From positions 1 to 10,625 of the forward strand of contig CACZQA010000139.1 in NCBI GenBank assembly GCA_902783175.1: 10,625 nt of DNA, written 5' to 3'. Shown piece after piece: positions 1-5,852 of this stretch (position 1 is its first letter; each line of letters opens with the position of its first letter). The translations under genes and the position numbers were made by a program. The notes beneath the pieces were generated by a model. That model did not search any database. It saw only the letters and a list, made by a program, of their open reading frames with translations, and was not told where the DNA came from. Source of the stretch: an uncultured Coriobacteriaceae bacterium. Lineage in GTDB: Bacteria; Actinomycetota; Coriobacteriia; Coriobacteriales; QAMH01.

Positions 1-1
1 C

Positions 2-139
2 AACCAGGTGGTCGAGAGCCTCGCGCGCATCGCCATCATCGAATCGCGCAGGCTCCGCGACGAGACCTCCCACAAGGGAGCCTCGCATAACGAGGGCGCT
101 CCAGCCGAGAGCGCTCCCAGCGTGGCTCCGCGCGCCTAA
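2..139 (+). CDS. C-terminal 45 residues of an unidentified protein (partial)
   Basis: An open frame enters from the left edge and ends at TAA (137-139). The visible part starts NQVVESLARIAIIESRRLRD, which looks like an amphipathic helix, and then becomes a low-complexity Ala/Pro/Ser/Glu tail ending SVAPRA. The frame has no stop before 137, and a strong hairpin follows 57 bases later, as expected for the end of a real gene converging on the rhamnose operon. I do not recognise the family. A regulator of the neighbouring operon is possible from position alone, but nothing in these 45 residues shows a DNA-binding or ligand-binding domain. The competing minus-strand frame here runs through the terminator hairpin and is unlikely to be coding. 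Confidence 0.55.
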   Translation, partial: NQVVESLARIAIIESRRLRDETSHKGASHNEGAPAESAPSVAPRA

Positions 140-195
140 CCCCCCCCACGCCCAGGCAGCGGCAGCTTAAGACAAGCGTACCCAGAGCAATACAA

Positions 196-223
196 GAGGG
201 GCCGCGGAAATCCGCGGCCCCTC
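196..223. terminator. Bidirectional terminator hairpin between convergent genes
   Basis: A perfect inverted repeat has GAGGGGCCGCGG (196-207) and CCGCGGCCCCTC (212-223) as arms around an AAAT loop, giving a 12-bp, very GC-rich stem. It lies 29 bases beyond the transporter stop on the minus strand and 57 bases beyond the plus-strand stop, so it can serve both genes. On the minus strand it is followed by TTGTATT, a weak U-tract; on the plus strand no U-tract follows. The stem is clear in the sequence; termination in both directions is inferred. Confidence 0.8.
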
Positions 224-252
224 GAGGCATACCGACAGAGGTTCGGCTGCGC

Positions 253-1620
253 CTACAGCGTATCGCCGTAGCGCTCCTTGGTGATCTCGTCGAGCGTCTT
301 GCCCTGCGTCTGCGGGCACCAGACGACGCCCACGACCAGCGAGATCACGAGCACGACGCACATGATGACCGCCGCGGGGAAGAACCCCGCCGGGTTTGCG
401 GAGATGTCGCCCATGATGGCGCCGACGCCGACGAGCGACCAGATGCCGAGCACGCCGCGCACCAGGAAGAACATGATGCCCTGGACGCCGCCGCGGTACT
501 GCGTCGGGAACAGCTCAGTACCCCACAGCGCGTAGAAGCACTGCGCGGAGAAGCCCGCGGAGATACCCCACAAAAAGACGTACACCCAAAGCACCCAGCC
601 CATCTGGCCAGCGGTGCCGTTGGTGAGCGCCACGCCAAAGATCGCGATGGCGACCCAGGACAGCAACGCGAGCGCCGCGGAGATGCCGAACAGGATGCGA
701 TGCGGCACCTTGTCGCCGAGCTTGCTGAAGATGACAAGCGAGCAGACGGCGATGAGCACCCACTGGACGATGCCGAGCAGGCTCTGGCCCGTCGCGTCGA
801 TGTTGCCGGCGGCGGCATACAGATACGGCATGAACTGGCCGTTCGTGCCCGCCGCGAGGTTCCAGGTCAAATACACCGCGACGAGGAAGACGATCGTCTT
901 GACGTTGACGGAGTTCTTGAGGGCATCCCCCATCATCTTGCCGAAGCCGACGTGCTCGGTCGCGGCGGCGTTCTTCTCGGCCCAATCCTGGGATTCCTGC
1001 AGCTGGCGCTGGAGATTCCAGGCCACGAGCGCGACGACGAGCAGCACGAGGAAGATGATGCGCGTCGCGAGCAGGCCGTCGAAGGGACCGTAGGTGCCCG
1101 CGGGCAGCAGCGTCTTGCCGTCAGCCGCAAACTCGGGCAGCGCAAACGACAGGATCAGGTTCAAGATGAAGATGATCGCCGGGCCGCAGCTCCAGGCAAA
1201 CTGGCTGATGCCGATGTTTGCCGCACGGTGCGTGGACTGCGACGTCTCGGAGATGTAGCTCCACGATGCCGGGACGCCCGCGCCGACGGACAGGCCGGAC
1301 AGCACGATGCCGACGGCCGCCATGGGCAGGCTGACGGCGCACATGCAGATGGCGACGCCGAGCGCGTACACGAGCAGGTTGTACCTGTAGATGATCGTGC
1401 GGCCGAACTTGTCGGTCAGAAAGCCGCCGATGAGGGCGCCGACGGCGGCGCCGAAAGCGTTTGCGCCGATGGCGCCGAGAATTGCCGTCCACGTCGCGTC
1501 AAAGCCGAATGCCGCCGCCCAGGCGGTCAGGACGACGGAGCTTCCGACGATGCAGCCGGAGTCCAGGAAGTTGGTAAGGGAAACGGCAATCGTCCCCTTG
1601 CGTTCTTGCGAAAGTGCCAC
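253..1620 (-). CDS. MFS sugar-porter family transporter, probable L-rhamnose permease
   Basis: This 455-residue polytopic membrane protein has about 12 hydrophobic segments. The loop after the second segment carries GGFLTDKFGR (residues 65-74), the MFS G-x-L-x-D-(K/R)-x-G-R signature. The C-terminus has PQTQGKTL (436-443), the sugar-porter variant of PETKGKTL. It is therefore a sugar:H+ symporter type (SP/IolT-like) and unrelated to the E. coli RhaT family. Substrate is inferred from being the last gene of the rhamnose cluster. Translation starts at GTG (1620-1618), nine bases after an AAGGAGAGG Shine-Dalgarno that overlaps the stop of rhaM. The gap to rhaM is 16 bases, so co-translation is likely. 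The start codon lies within a small palindrome, AAAGTGCCACTTT (1611-1623). An inositol or other sugar substrate cannot be excluded. Confidence 0.9.
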   Translation of the reverse strand: MALSQERKGTIAVSLTNFLDSGCIVGSSVVLTAWAAAFGFDATWTAILGAIGANAFGAAVGALIGGFLTDKFGRTIIYRYNLLVYALGVAICMCAVSLPMAAVGIVLSGLSVGAGVPASWSYISETSQSTHRAANIGISQFAWSCGPAIIFILNLILSFALPEFAADGKTLLPAGTYGPFDGLLATRIIFLVLLVVALVAWNLQRQLQESQDWAEKNAAATEHVGFGKMMGDALKNSVNVKTIVFLVAVYLTWNLAAGTNGQFMPYLYAAAGNIDATGQSLLGIVQWVLIAVCSLVIFSKLGDKVPHRILFGISAALALLSWVAIAIFGVALTNGTAGQMGWVLWVYVFLWGISAGFSAQCFYALWGTELFPTQYRGGVQGIMFFLVRGVLGIWSLVGVGAIMGDISANPAGFFPAAVIMCVVLVISLVVGVVWCPQTQGKTLDEITKERYGDTL

Positions 1621-1629
1621 TTTGAAAAA

Positions 1630-1639
1630 CCTCTCCTTA
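1630..1639 (-). promoter_or_regulatory. Shine-Dalgarno of the transporter overlapping the rhaM stop
   Basis: On the minus strand the sequence reads TAAGGAGAGG: the rhaM stop TAA runs straight into the ribosome-binding site for the GTG at 1620, with nine bases of spacing. This settles the GTG start and suggests that ribosomes finishing rhaM feed the transporter. Confidence 0.75.
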
Positions 1640-1978
1640 ATCTAGATGAAACGCGCACGGCAAATCCACCGTCACCGGGGAGTTGTCGGCATTCGTCTCC
1701 ATGACCGATGCCATGAAGTCCCACCACTTGCGGTTGATCGGCGTGTCGGCCGATTCCGCGTACTTCTCGGGGTCGTCGACCTCGATGTAGCCAAAGAGCG
1801 TGTTGGTCTCCTTGTCGATGAAGATGCTGTAGTTATGCCCGCCGTACTCGTGGATCATGTCCTGCATCTCGGGCCACAGCTCGTTGTGGCGCTTCTCGTA
1901 CTCCTCGGCAAAACCCTCGTACAGCTTCATCTTGAAGCCCTGGATGGTACGGCCGTCGGCCGTCTTGCGGATCGTCAT
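1637..1978 (-). CDS. rhaM: L-rhamnose mutarotase
   Basis: RhaM catalyses interconversion of the alpha and beta anomers of L-rhamnose in the cytoplasm, supplying the anomer used by the isomerase. The 113-residue product matches the YiiL/RhaM family along its length: EEYEKRHNELWPE (25-37) holds the family's Tyr27 and His31 (E. coli Tyr18 and His22), followed by GGHNYSIFID (46-55), the Trp pair WW (85-86) and DNSPV (98-102). It is nine residues longer than the 104-residue E. coli protein, all at the N-terminus. I place the start at ATG 1978 because GGGAGG lies six bases upstream; the frame stays open a further 12 codons but that extension would encode the repeat flank and lacks family similarity. 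It sits between rhaD and the transporter gene. Confidence 0.92.
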   Translation of the reverse strand: MTIRKTADGRTIQGFKMKLYEGFAEEYEKRHNELWPEMQDMIHEYGGHNYSIFIDKETNTLFGYIEVDDPEKYAESADTPINRKWWDFMASVMETNADNSPVTVDLPCAFHLD

Positions 1979-2007
1979 CGCATTCCTCCCTATCTCACAC
2001 GTACGAA

Positions 2008-2060
2008 ACTGCAAATTGGGGACACCCCCTGCAAATTGGGGACTGTCCCCAATTTGCAGT
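2008..2060. repeat. Three-copy ACTGCAAATTGGGGAC repeat, two direct and one inverted
   Basis: Copies lie at 2008-2023 (ACTGCAAATTGGGGAC), 2029-2043 (CTGCAAATTGGGGAC) and, inverted, 2045-2060 (GTCCCCAATTTGCAGT). The second and third form a perfect 15-bp inverted repeat around a single T. The first can also pair with the third over 16 bases, so two mutually exclusive folds are possible in the rhaD-rhaM transcript. The unit is AT-richer at its outer end than its coding neighbours. It occupies most of the 104-base rhaD-rhaM gap. It resembles dispersed palindromic intergenic elements (REP/MITE-like) rather than a factor-independent terminator, because no U-tract follows on the minus strand. Confidence 0.85.
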
Positions 2061-2082
2061 TTGCAGCAGGCGTGGATTTCCG

Positions 2083-2925
2083 CTAGATGAGCGAGTCGTC
2101 GTCGAGGAACTCCATATTGGGCTCGACGTTGAAATCGTTGCAGACCTTGATGAGCTGGGCGTCGCTGATGAGGAAGCCCGGCTCCTTGCCGCCGTTGGCG
2201 GCGCGGGCGGTCAGGTAGAGCCCCGCCGACTTCTCGATGGTGTGCATCAGACCGAAGGCGGCGTCAAAGCTGTTGCCGCTCACGAACATGCCGTGCTGGC
2301 TCCAGACGACCGCATCGTACTTGTCGATGAGCTTGGCCGTCGCGTGCGCGATGTCCGCCCCGCCCGGGACCATCCACGGCACGACGCCGACGCCATGCGG
2401 GAAGATGATGACGCACTCGGTCATGGATTTCCACAGGATACGCGTCCAGGTGCGCGCGTCGGGCTCGACGAGCGTGGACAGCGCGATGATGTTCGGGCAA
2501 TGGCAGTGGTAGATTACGCGGTTTTCGCCGTTAGTCGCCGCCATGCGGATGCTGTGGTTCATGAAGTGCGTCGGGAACTCGCTCGTCGGCTTGCCGCCGC
2601 CCTCGAGGCCCCAGACGATACGGTAGGCGTCGCCTGCCTCGTTGATCTGGACGATGCCGAGGCACTCGGCCGGATACAGCGGCACGTTGCGCATGAACTT
2701 GCCTGAGCCCGTCGTCAAGAAGTACGCGCCTTTGAGGTTGTCCGCCTGGACGCCCATCTCGACCCACGGACGCGAGAACTCGAAGTCGTCCTCGCACGCC
2801 TCGACGTCCTTTTCGGTCATGCGGTAGGTCAGGTTGCCGCCGTTTGCCTCATGCCAGCCCTGCTCGAAGCCGTCCATGCACATGCGCTCGAAGCGCTCGA
2901 TGCATTCTGCTGTGAATACGCTCAT
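2083..2925 (-). CDS. rhaD: Rhamnulose-1-phosphate aldolase
   Basis: RhaD is a zinc-dependent class II aldolase that splits L-rhamnulose-1-phosphate into dihydroxyacetone phosphate and L-lactaldehyde in the cytoplasm. The 280-residue product carries EANGGNLTYR (26-35) near the start, then PTSEFPTHF with Glu116, HCHC with His140 and His142, and WSQHGMFVSG with His211. These align one residue off from the E. coli catalytic Glu117 and zinc ligands His141, His143 and His212, so the active site is complete. Length is close to the 274 residues of the E. coli enzyme. I choose ATG 2925, with GGGGAAG about five bases upstream; the 13-codon upstream extension would read into the rhaA-rhaD hairpin. It follows rhaA by 72 bases and precedes the repeat and rhaM. 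Confidence 0.96.
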   Translation of the reverse strand: MSVFTAECIERFERMCMDGFEQGWHEANGGNLTYRMTEKDVEACEDDFEFSRPWVEMGVQADNLKGAYFLTTGSGKFMRNVPLYPAECLGIVQINEAGDAYRIVWGLEGGGKPTSEFPTHFMNHSIRMAATNGENRVIYHCHCPNIIALSTLVEPDARTWTRILWKSMTECVIIFPHGVGVVPWMVPGGADIAHATAKLIDKYDAVVWSQHGMFVSGNSFDAAFGLMHTIEKSAGLYLTARAANGGKEPGFLISDAQLIKVCNDFNVEPNMEFLDDDSLI

Positions 2926-2948
2926 GTGTTCTTCCCCTTTTTCGAACG

Positions 2949-2987
2949 AAAAACGGCAGGGCACCGCACGACCGGCGGCACCCTGCC
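2949..2987 (-). terminator. Hairpin with U-tract between rhaA and rhaD
   Basis: On the minus strand the arms are GGCAGGGTGCCG (2987-2976) and CGGTGCCCTGCC (2966-2955), pairing over 12 positions including two G-U wobbles, with a nine-base loop. GTTTTTC follows at once (2954-2948). It begins 11 bases after the rhaA stop. It has the layout of a factor-independent terminator, but it lies inside an otherwise co-directional pathway operon, so partial termination (attenuation of rhaD, rhaM and the transporter) or 3'-end protection of a processed rhaA message is more likely than complete termination. Confidence 0.6.
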
Positions 2988-2997
2988 CATCTTGGAT

Positions 2998-4260
2998 CTA
3001 GTCGCGGTTGATGAGAACGCGCTCCTCGTAGTCTTTGACGACTGGCCACACGCCGTCGTCGGTCGGGACGCCCTGGCGCCTGCAGTACTCGTCCCAGACC
3101 AGCGTCCACGGCATGGTCTTGAACTGCTCGAACACCATCATGCGCTCGGAGTCCTGGTAGGTGTCCTGCAGCTTCTTCAGACGGTCCCACGGCTGGAGCA
3201 GCTCGAAGAGCAGCGCCTTCTCCATAGTACGCGTGCCGACGGCCCAGGCGCCGATGCGGTTGATGGCCGCATCGAAGAAGTCGAGGCCGATGACGGTGCG
3301 TTCCCAGCCGCCGGGGCACGCGACGATCTGCGCCGCGAGGTTCTTGATGTCGTCGTTGAGGACGATGACGTGGTCGGAATCCCAGTGCATCGGGCGCGTG
3401 ACGTGCAGCGGGACGTACGGGAAGAACTGCAGCAGGCTCGGCAGCTTGTCGGAGACGTCCTCGGTGGGGTTGAAATGGCCCGTGTCGAGCAGGACGCAGA
3501 AGTTGCCGCCCTTCTTGGCCGCGTAGGAAACGTAGAAGTCCTGGTTGCCGACGGTAAAGCCCTCGAGGCCGACGCCGAAGACCTTCTGCTCCATCGCGTC
3601 GATGACGTGCGGGGTCTCGAAGGAGTAGATCTCGTCCAGCGATTCCTTCAGGCGGGCGCGCATGCCGTACTTGTCGCCGGCGATGTCCTTGAGGCCGTCG
3701 GGGATCCAGAAGTTGTTGAGGACCATGTCGTCGAGCTCCTCGCCGATGCGCTCGGCGATGCGGCGGCATGCCTGGCCATGGCGAATCCAGAAGTCACGCG
3801 TCTCTTTATCGGGCGAGGTGACTGACAGGCCGTGGTTCATCTTGGGGTGACTGAAGAAGGTCGGGTTGAAGTCGATGCCGTAGCCCTTCTCCTTTGCCCA
3901 CTCGACCCACGGCTCGAAGTGCTTGTACTCGATCTGGTCGCGGTCGACCCAGGGGTTCTCGTCGGTGAAGATGGCGTAGGACGCGTGCAGGTTGATGCGC
4001 TTCTTGCCCGGGATGAGCGTCATCGCCTTCTCGAAGTCAGCGGTGAGCTCCTTGAAGTTGCGCGCGCGGCCCAGGTAGTTGCCCGTGGTCATGATGCCGC
4101 CGGATGCGGCGTTGTCGTCGCCCTGGTCAAAGCCGACGACGTCATCGCCCTGCCAGCAGTTGACCGAAATCGCCTTGCCTGCCAGCTTGTCGAGCACGGC
4201 GTCGGTGTCGATGCCCTGCTTGGCGTAGGCCTCCTTGGCGTACTCGTAGACGTTTTCCAT
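2998..4260 (-). CDS. rhaA: L-rhamnose isomerase
   Basis: RhaA isomerises L-rhamnose to L-rhamnulose with Mn2+ in the cytoplasm. The 420-residue product is the size of E. coli RhaA (419) and is collinear with it: DTGHFNPTE places His262, and MHWDSDHV (291-298) places Asp294 and Asp296, the same residue numbers as the metal ligands of the E. coli enzyme. Other family landmarks are the NCWQGDDVVGF segment (34-44), GGIMTTGNYLGRARN (54-68) and FNPTFFSHPK (131-140). The start is ATG 4260, where similarity begins (MENVYEYAKEAYAKQG). Its Shine-Dalgarno is weak (GAAAGCGAG), which is notable because three hairpins precede it. The 32-codon open extension upstream would run through those hairpins and is not credible. 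It lies 110 bases after rhaB and 72 before rhaD. Confidence 0.96.
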   Translation of the reverse strand: MENVYEYAKEAYAKQGIDTDAVLDKLAGKAISVNCWQGDDVVGFDQGDDNAASGGIMTTGNYLGRARNFKELTADFEKAMTLIPGKKRINLHASYAIFTDENPWVDRDQIEYKHFEPWVEWAKEKGYGIDFNPTFFSHPKMNHGLSVTSPDKETRDFWIRHGQACRRIAERIGEELDDMVLNNFWIPDGLKDIAGDKYGMRARLKESLDEIYSFETPHVIDAMEQKVFGVGLEGFTVGNQDFYVSYAAKKGGNFCVLLDTGHFNPTEDVSDKLPSLLQFFPYVPLHVTRPMHWDSDHVIVLNDDIKNLAAQIVACPGGWERTVIGLDFFDAAINRIGAWAVGTRTMEKALLFELLQPWDRLKKLQDTYQDSERMMVFEQFKTMPWTLVWDEYCRRQGVPTDDGVWPVVKDYEERVLINRD

Positions 4261-4282
4261 GTTGAACTCGCTTTCTGTTCCA

Positions 4283-4347
4283 GCCGGCGTTTTGTCGCCG
4301 GCACGTTTGACGTGCAGTGTTGCAAGCCCGGCGCAAGGGGATGCGCC
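4283..4347 (-). promoter_or_regulatory. Three consecutive perfect hairpins in the rhaB-rhaA gap
   Basis: Reading the minus strand, hairpin one is GGCGCA-(6)-TGCGCC (4347-4330), hairpin two is GCACGT-CAA-ACGTGC (4315-4301) and hairpin three is GCCGGCG-ACAAAA-CGCCGGC (4302-4283). Hairpins two and three share two bases. The right arm of hairpin one with its flank (CGCCGG) can also pair with CCGGCG of hairpin three, so alternative folds exist. No U-tract follows, which argues against simple termination. The block ends about 22 bases before the rhaA start, close to a weak ribosome-binding site. Control of rhaA translation, or stability after processing, is inferred only. Confidence 0.6.
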
Positions 4348-4370
4348 ACGCCGCACTGTATTCAGACCGG

Positions 4371-5840
4371 CTATTCGACCGGCAGAATCTCCTCGATGCT
4401 AAACGACGCCCTGACGGAGTCGCGCGCCTCCTGCAGGCTCGCGAACTCGCCCGCTGCCAGGAACTGGACGATGAGGTTGCCGATGCTCGTGCCCTCGATG
4501 GGACCCGCAAACACCGGGACGCCGCAGGCGTTTGCCGTCATCTGATTGAGCAGGCCGTCTTGGCAGCCGCCGCCGACGATGTTGATCGACGTGTACGTGC
4601 GGCCGGTCAGCGCGCTCAGGTCCGCGATGGCCGCGGCGTAGCAGCTGGTCAGGCTCTCGTACACGCAGCGCATAATCTGCCCCGGCGTCTCGGGAACGGG
4701 CTGACCCGTCTCCTCGCACGCGAGCCTGATCTCGTCGATCATCGACTGCGGCGCGAGAAAGCGGTCGTCGTTGACGTTCACGTAGGCGTGGAAGTCTTCG
4801 GCCTGGCGCGCAGCGGCGACGAGGTCGCCGAAGCCGATTTCGGGCTCGCCCTCCCCACGCAGCGCATGCGCGCTTTTGGCCGCGCCCTCGACGTAGCTCA
4901 CGCCGTTGAACTCGCGGCGAATGGACTGGTTCATCCACAGGCCCATGATGTTTTTCAAGAAGCGGAAGCGGTACGCGTAGCCGCCTTCGTTCGTGAAGTT
5001 CTGCAGGCGCGCCGCCTCGGTGGTGATAGGACCCTCGTTCTCGACGCCGAGCAGGCTCCACGTGCCAGAGCTGATGTAGACCGCGTCGTCGTCGCGCGCC
5101 GGCACCGCCAGAAAGGCCGAGCCGGTATCGTGCGTTGCCGGCAGCACAACCTGCGCGTCAAAGCCGACGCGGCGCTGCACCTCGGGCAGCAGGCCACCGA
5201 GCACCGCCCCCGGCATCTGCGGCGTGGCAAACAGGCGCGATGGGATGCCGAACATCTCGAGCAGGCTCGCGTCCCAGTCCTTCGTGCGAGCGTTGAGCAT
5301 GTTCGTGGTGGTCGCGTTCGTGTACTCGTTGACCGCCACGCCCGTGAGCAGGTAGTTGAAGTAGTCGGGAATCATCAAAAAACGCGCGGCGCGCTCGAGC
5401 TGCTCGGGATGCTCGCCCTTGAGCGCGATCAGCTGGTAGAGCGTATTGAACGCCTGACGCTGGATGCCGCAGGAGTGATAGAGGGAGCTGGGCTCGAGCT
5501 GCTCGTCGACGCGCTCGGGGATGCCCTGGGTGCGCTCGTCGCGGTATGCGACGGCATCGCCCACGAGCCTGCCCTCTGCGTCGAGCAACACGAAGTCGAC
5601 GCCCCAGGTGTCGATGCCGATGGTCGAGGGGACCTTGCCCGCGTCCCTGCAAGCCTCGAGGCCCTCAAGAATGCTCTCCCACAGCATCTCGACGTCCCAG
5701 CAGTCATGCCCTGCGCTGCGCAGTTGCTTGTTGTCGAAGCGGTAGAGCTCCTCGAGGACCATACGCCCGTCCTCGACGTGCCCGAGCACGTGGCGCCCGC
5801 TCGACGCGCCGATATCTATGGCCAGATGGTAATCAGGCAT
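4371..5840 (-). CDS. rhaB: L-rhamnulokinase
   Basis: RhaB phosphorylates L-rhamnulose with ATP to L-rhamnulose-1-phosphate. The 489-residue product equals the E. coli enzyme in length and is a complete FGGY-family kinase. It has the N-terminal phosphate-binding segment AIDIGASSGR (7-16), the IGIDTWGVDF sugar-domain strand (74-83), the catalytic base Asp238 in ATHDTGSAF (E. coli Asp237), YISSGTWSLLG (255-265) and the nucleotide-site loop IVGGGCQDG (421-429). The start is ATG 5840, six bases after AGGAG. That ribosome-binding site overlaps the stop codon of pyk, only nine bases upstream, so rhaB is expected to be co-transcribed and probably translationally coupled with pyruvate kinase. rhaA follows after a structured 110-base gap. 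Confidence 0.96.
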   Translation of the reverse strand: MPDYHLAIDIGASSGRHVLGHVEDGRMVLEELYRFDNKQLRSAGHDCWDVEMLWESILEGLEACRDAGKVPSTIGIDTWGVDFVLLDAEGRLVGDAVAYRDERTQGIPERVDEQLEPSSLYHSCGIQRQAFNTLYQLIALKGEHPEQLERAARFLMIPDYFNYLLTGVAVNEYTNATTTNMLNARTKDWDASLLEMFGIPSRLFATPQMPGAVLGGLLPEVQRRVGFDAQVVLPATHDTGSAFLAVPARDDDAVYISSGTWSLLGVENEGPITTEAARLQNFTNEGGYAYRFRFLKNIMGLWMNQSIRREFNGVSYVEGAAKSAHALRGEGEPEIGFGDLVAAARQAEDFHAYVNVNDDRFLAPQSMIDEIRLACEETGQPVPETPGQIMRCVYESLTSCYAAAIADLSALTGRTYTSINIVGGGCQDGLLNQMTANACGVPVFAGPIEGTSIGNLIVQFLAAGEFASLQEARDSVRASFSIEEILPVE

Positions 5841-5846
5841 CGATGG

Positions 5847-5852
5847 CTCCTA
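5847..5852 (-). promoter_or_regulatory. rhaB Shine-Dalgarno overlapping the pyk stop
   Basis: The minus strand reads TAGGAG followed by CCATCG and the rhaB ATG. The pyk stop codon TAG provides the first bases of the ribosome-binding site, so termination of pyk and initiation of rhaB compete for or share the same site. This is the main sequence evidence that the glycolytic gene and the rhamnose genes form one transcription unit. Confidence 0.8.

Noticed and set aside
1611..1623. Palindrome AAAGTGCCACTTT over the transporter GTG start
   Set aside because: Arms are only six bases around one base, mostly coding, and would form a weak RNA hairpin. There is no second copy elsewhere in the operon to suggest an operator.
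1614..1625. TCAAAGTGGCAC at the transporter start (minus) also occurs at 8707-8718 (plus)
   Set aside because: A shared 12-mer is expected several times by chance between two strands of a 10-kb window, and the flanks do not match. It is not treated as a repeat or operator.
700..1704. A plus-strand open frame of 334 codons opposite the transporter gene
   Set aside because: Its product is rich in Asp, Arg, Gly and Ala without hydrophobic core patterns, and the opposite strand encodes a clear MFS transporter.
2851..3825. A plus-strand open frame of 324 codons opposite rhaA and rhaD
   Set aside because: It spans two verified genes and their hairpin-bearing gap, has low-complexity Val/Glu/Asp/Arg content and no family resemblance.
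4367..4385. Short imperfect tandem CCGGTC units at the rhaB stop
   Set aside because: Two six-base matches spanning the stop codon are too short to call a repeat in GC-rich DNA.
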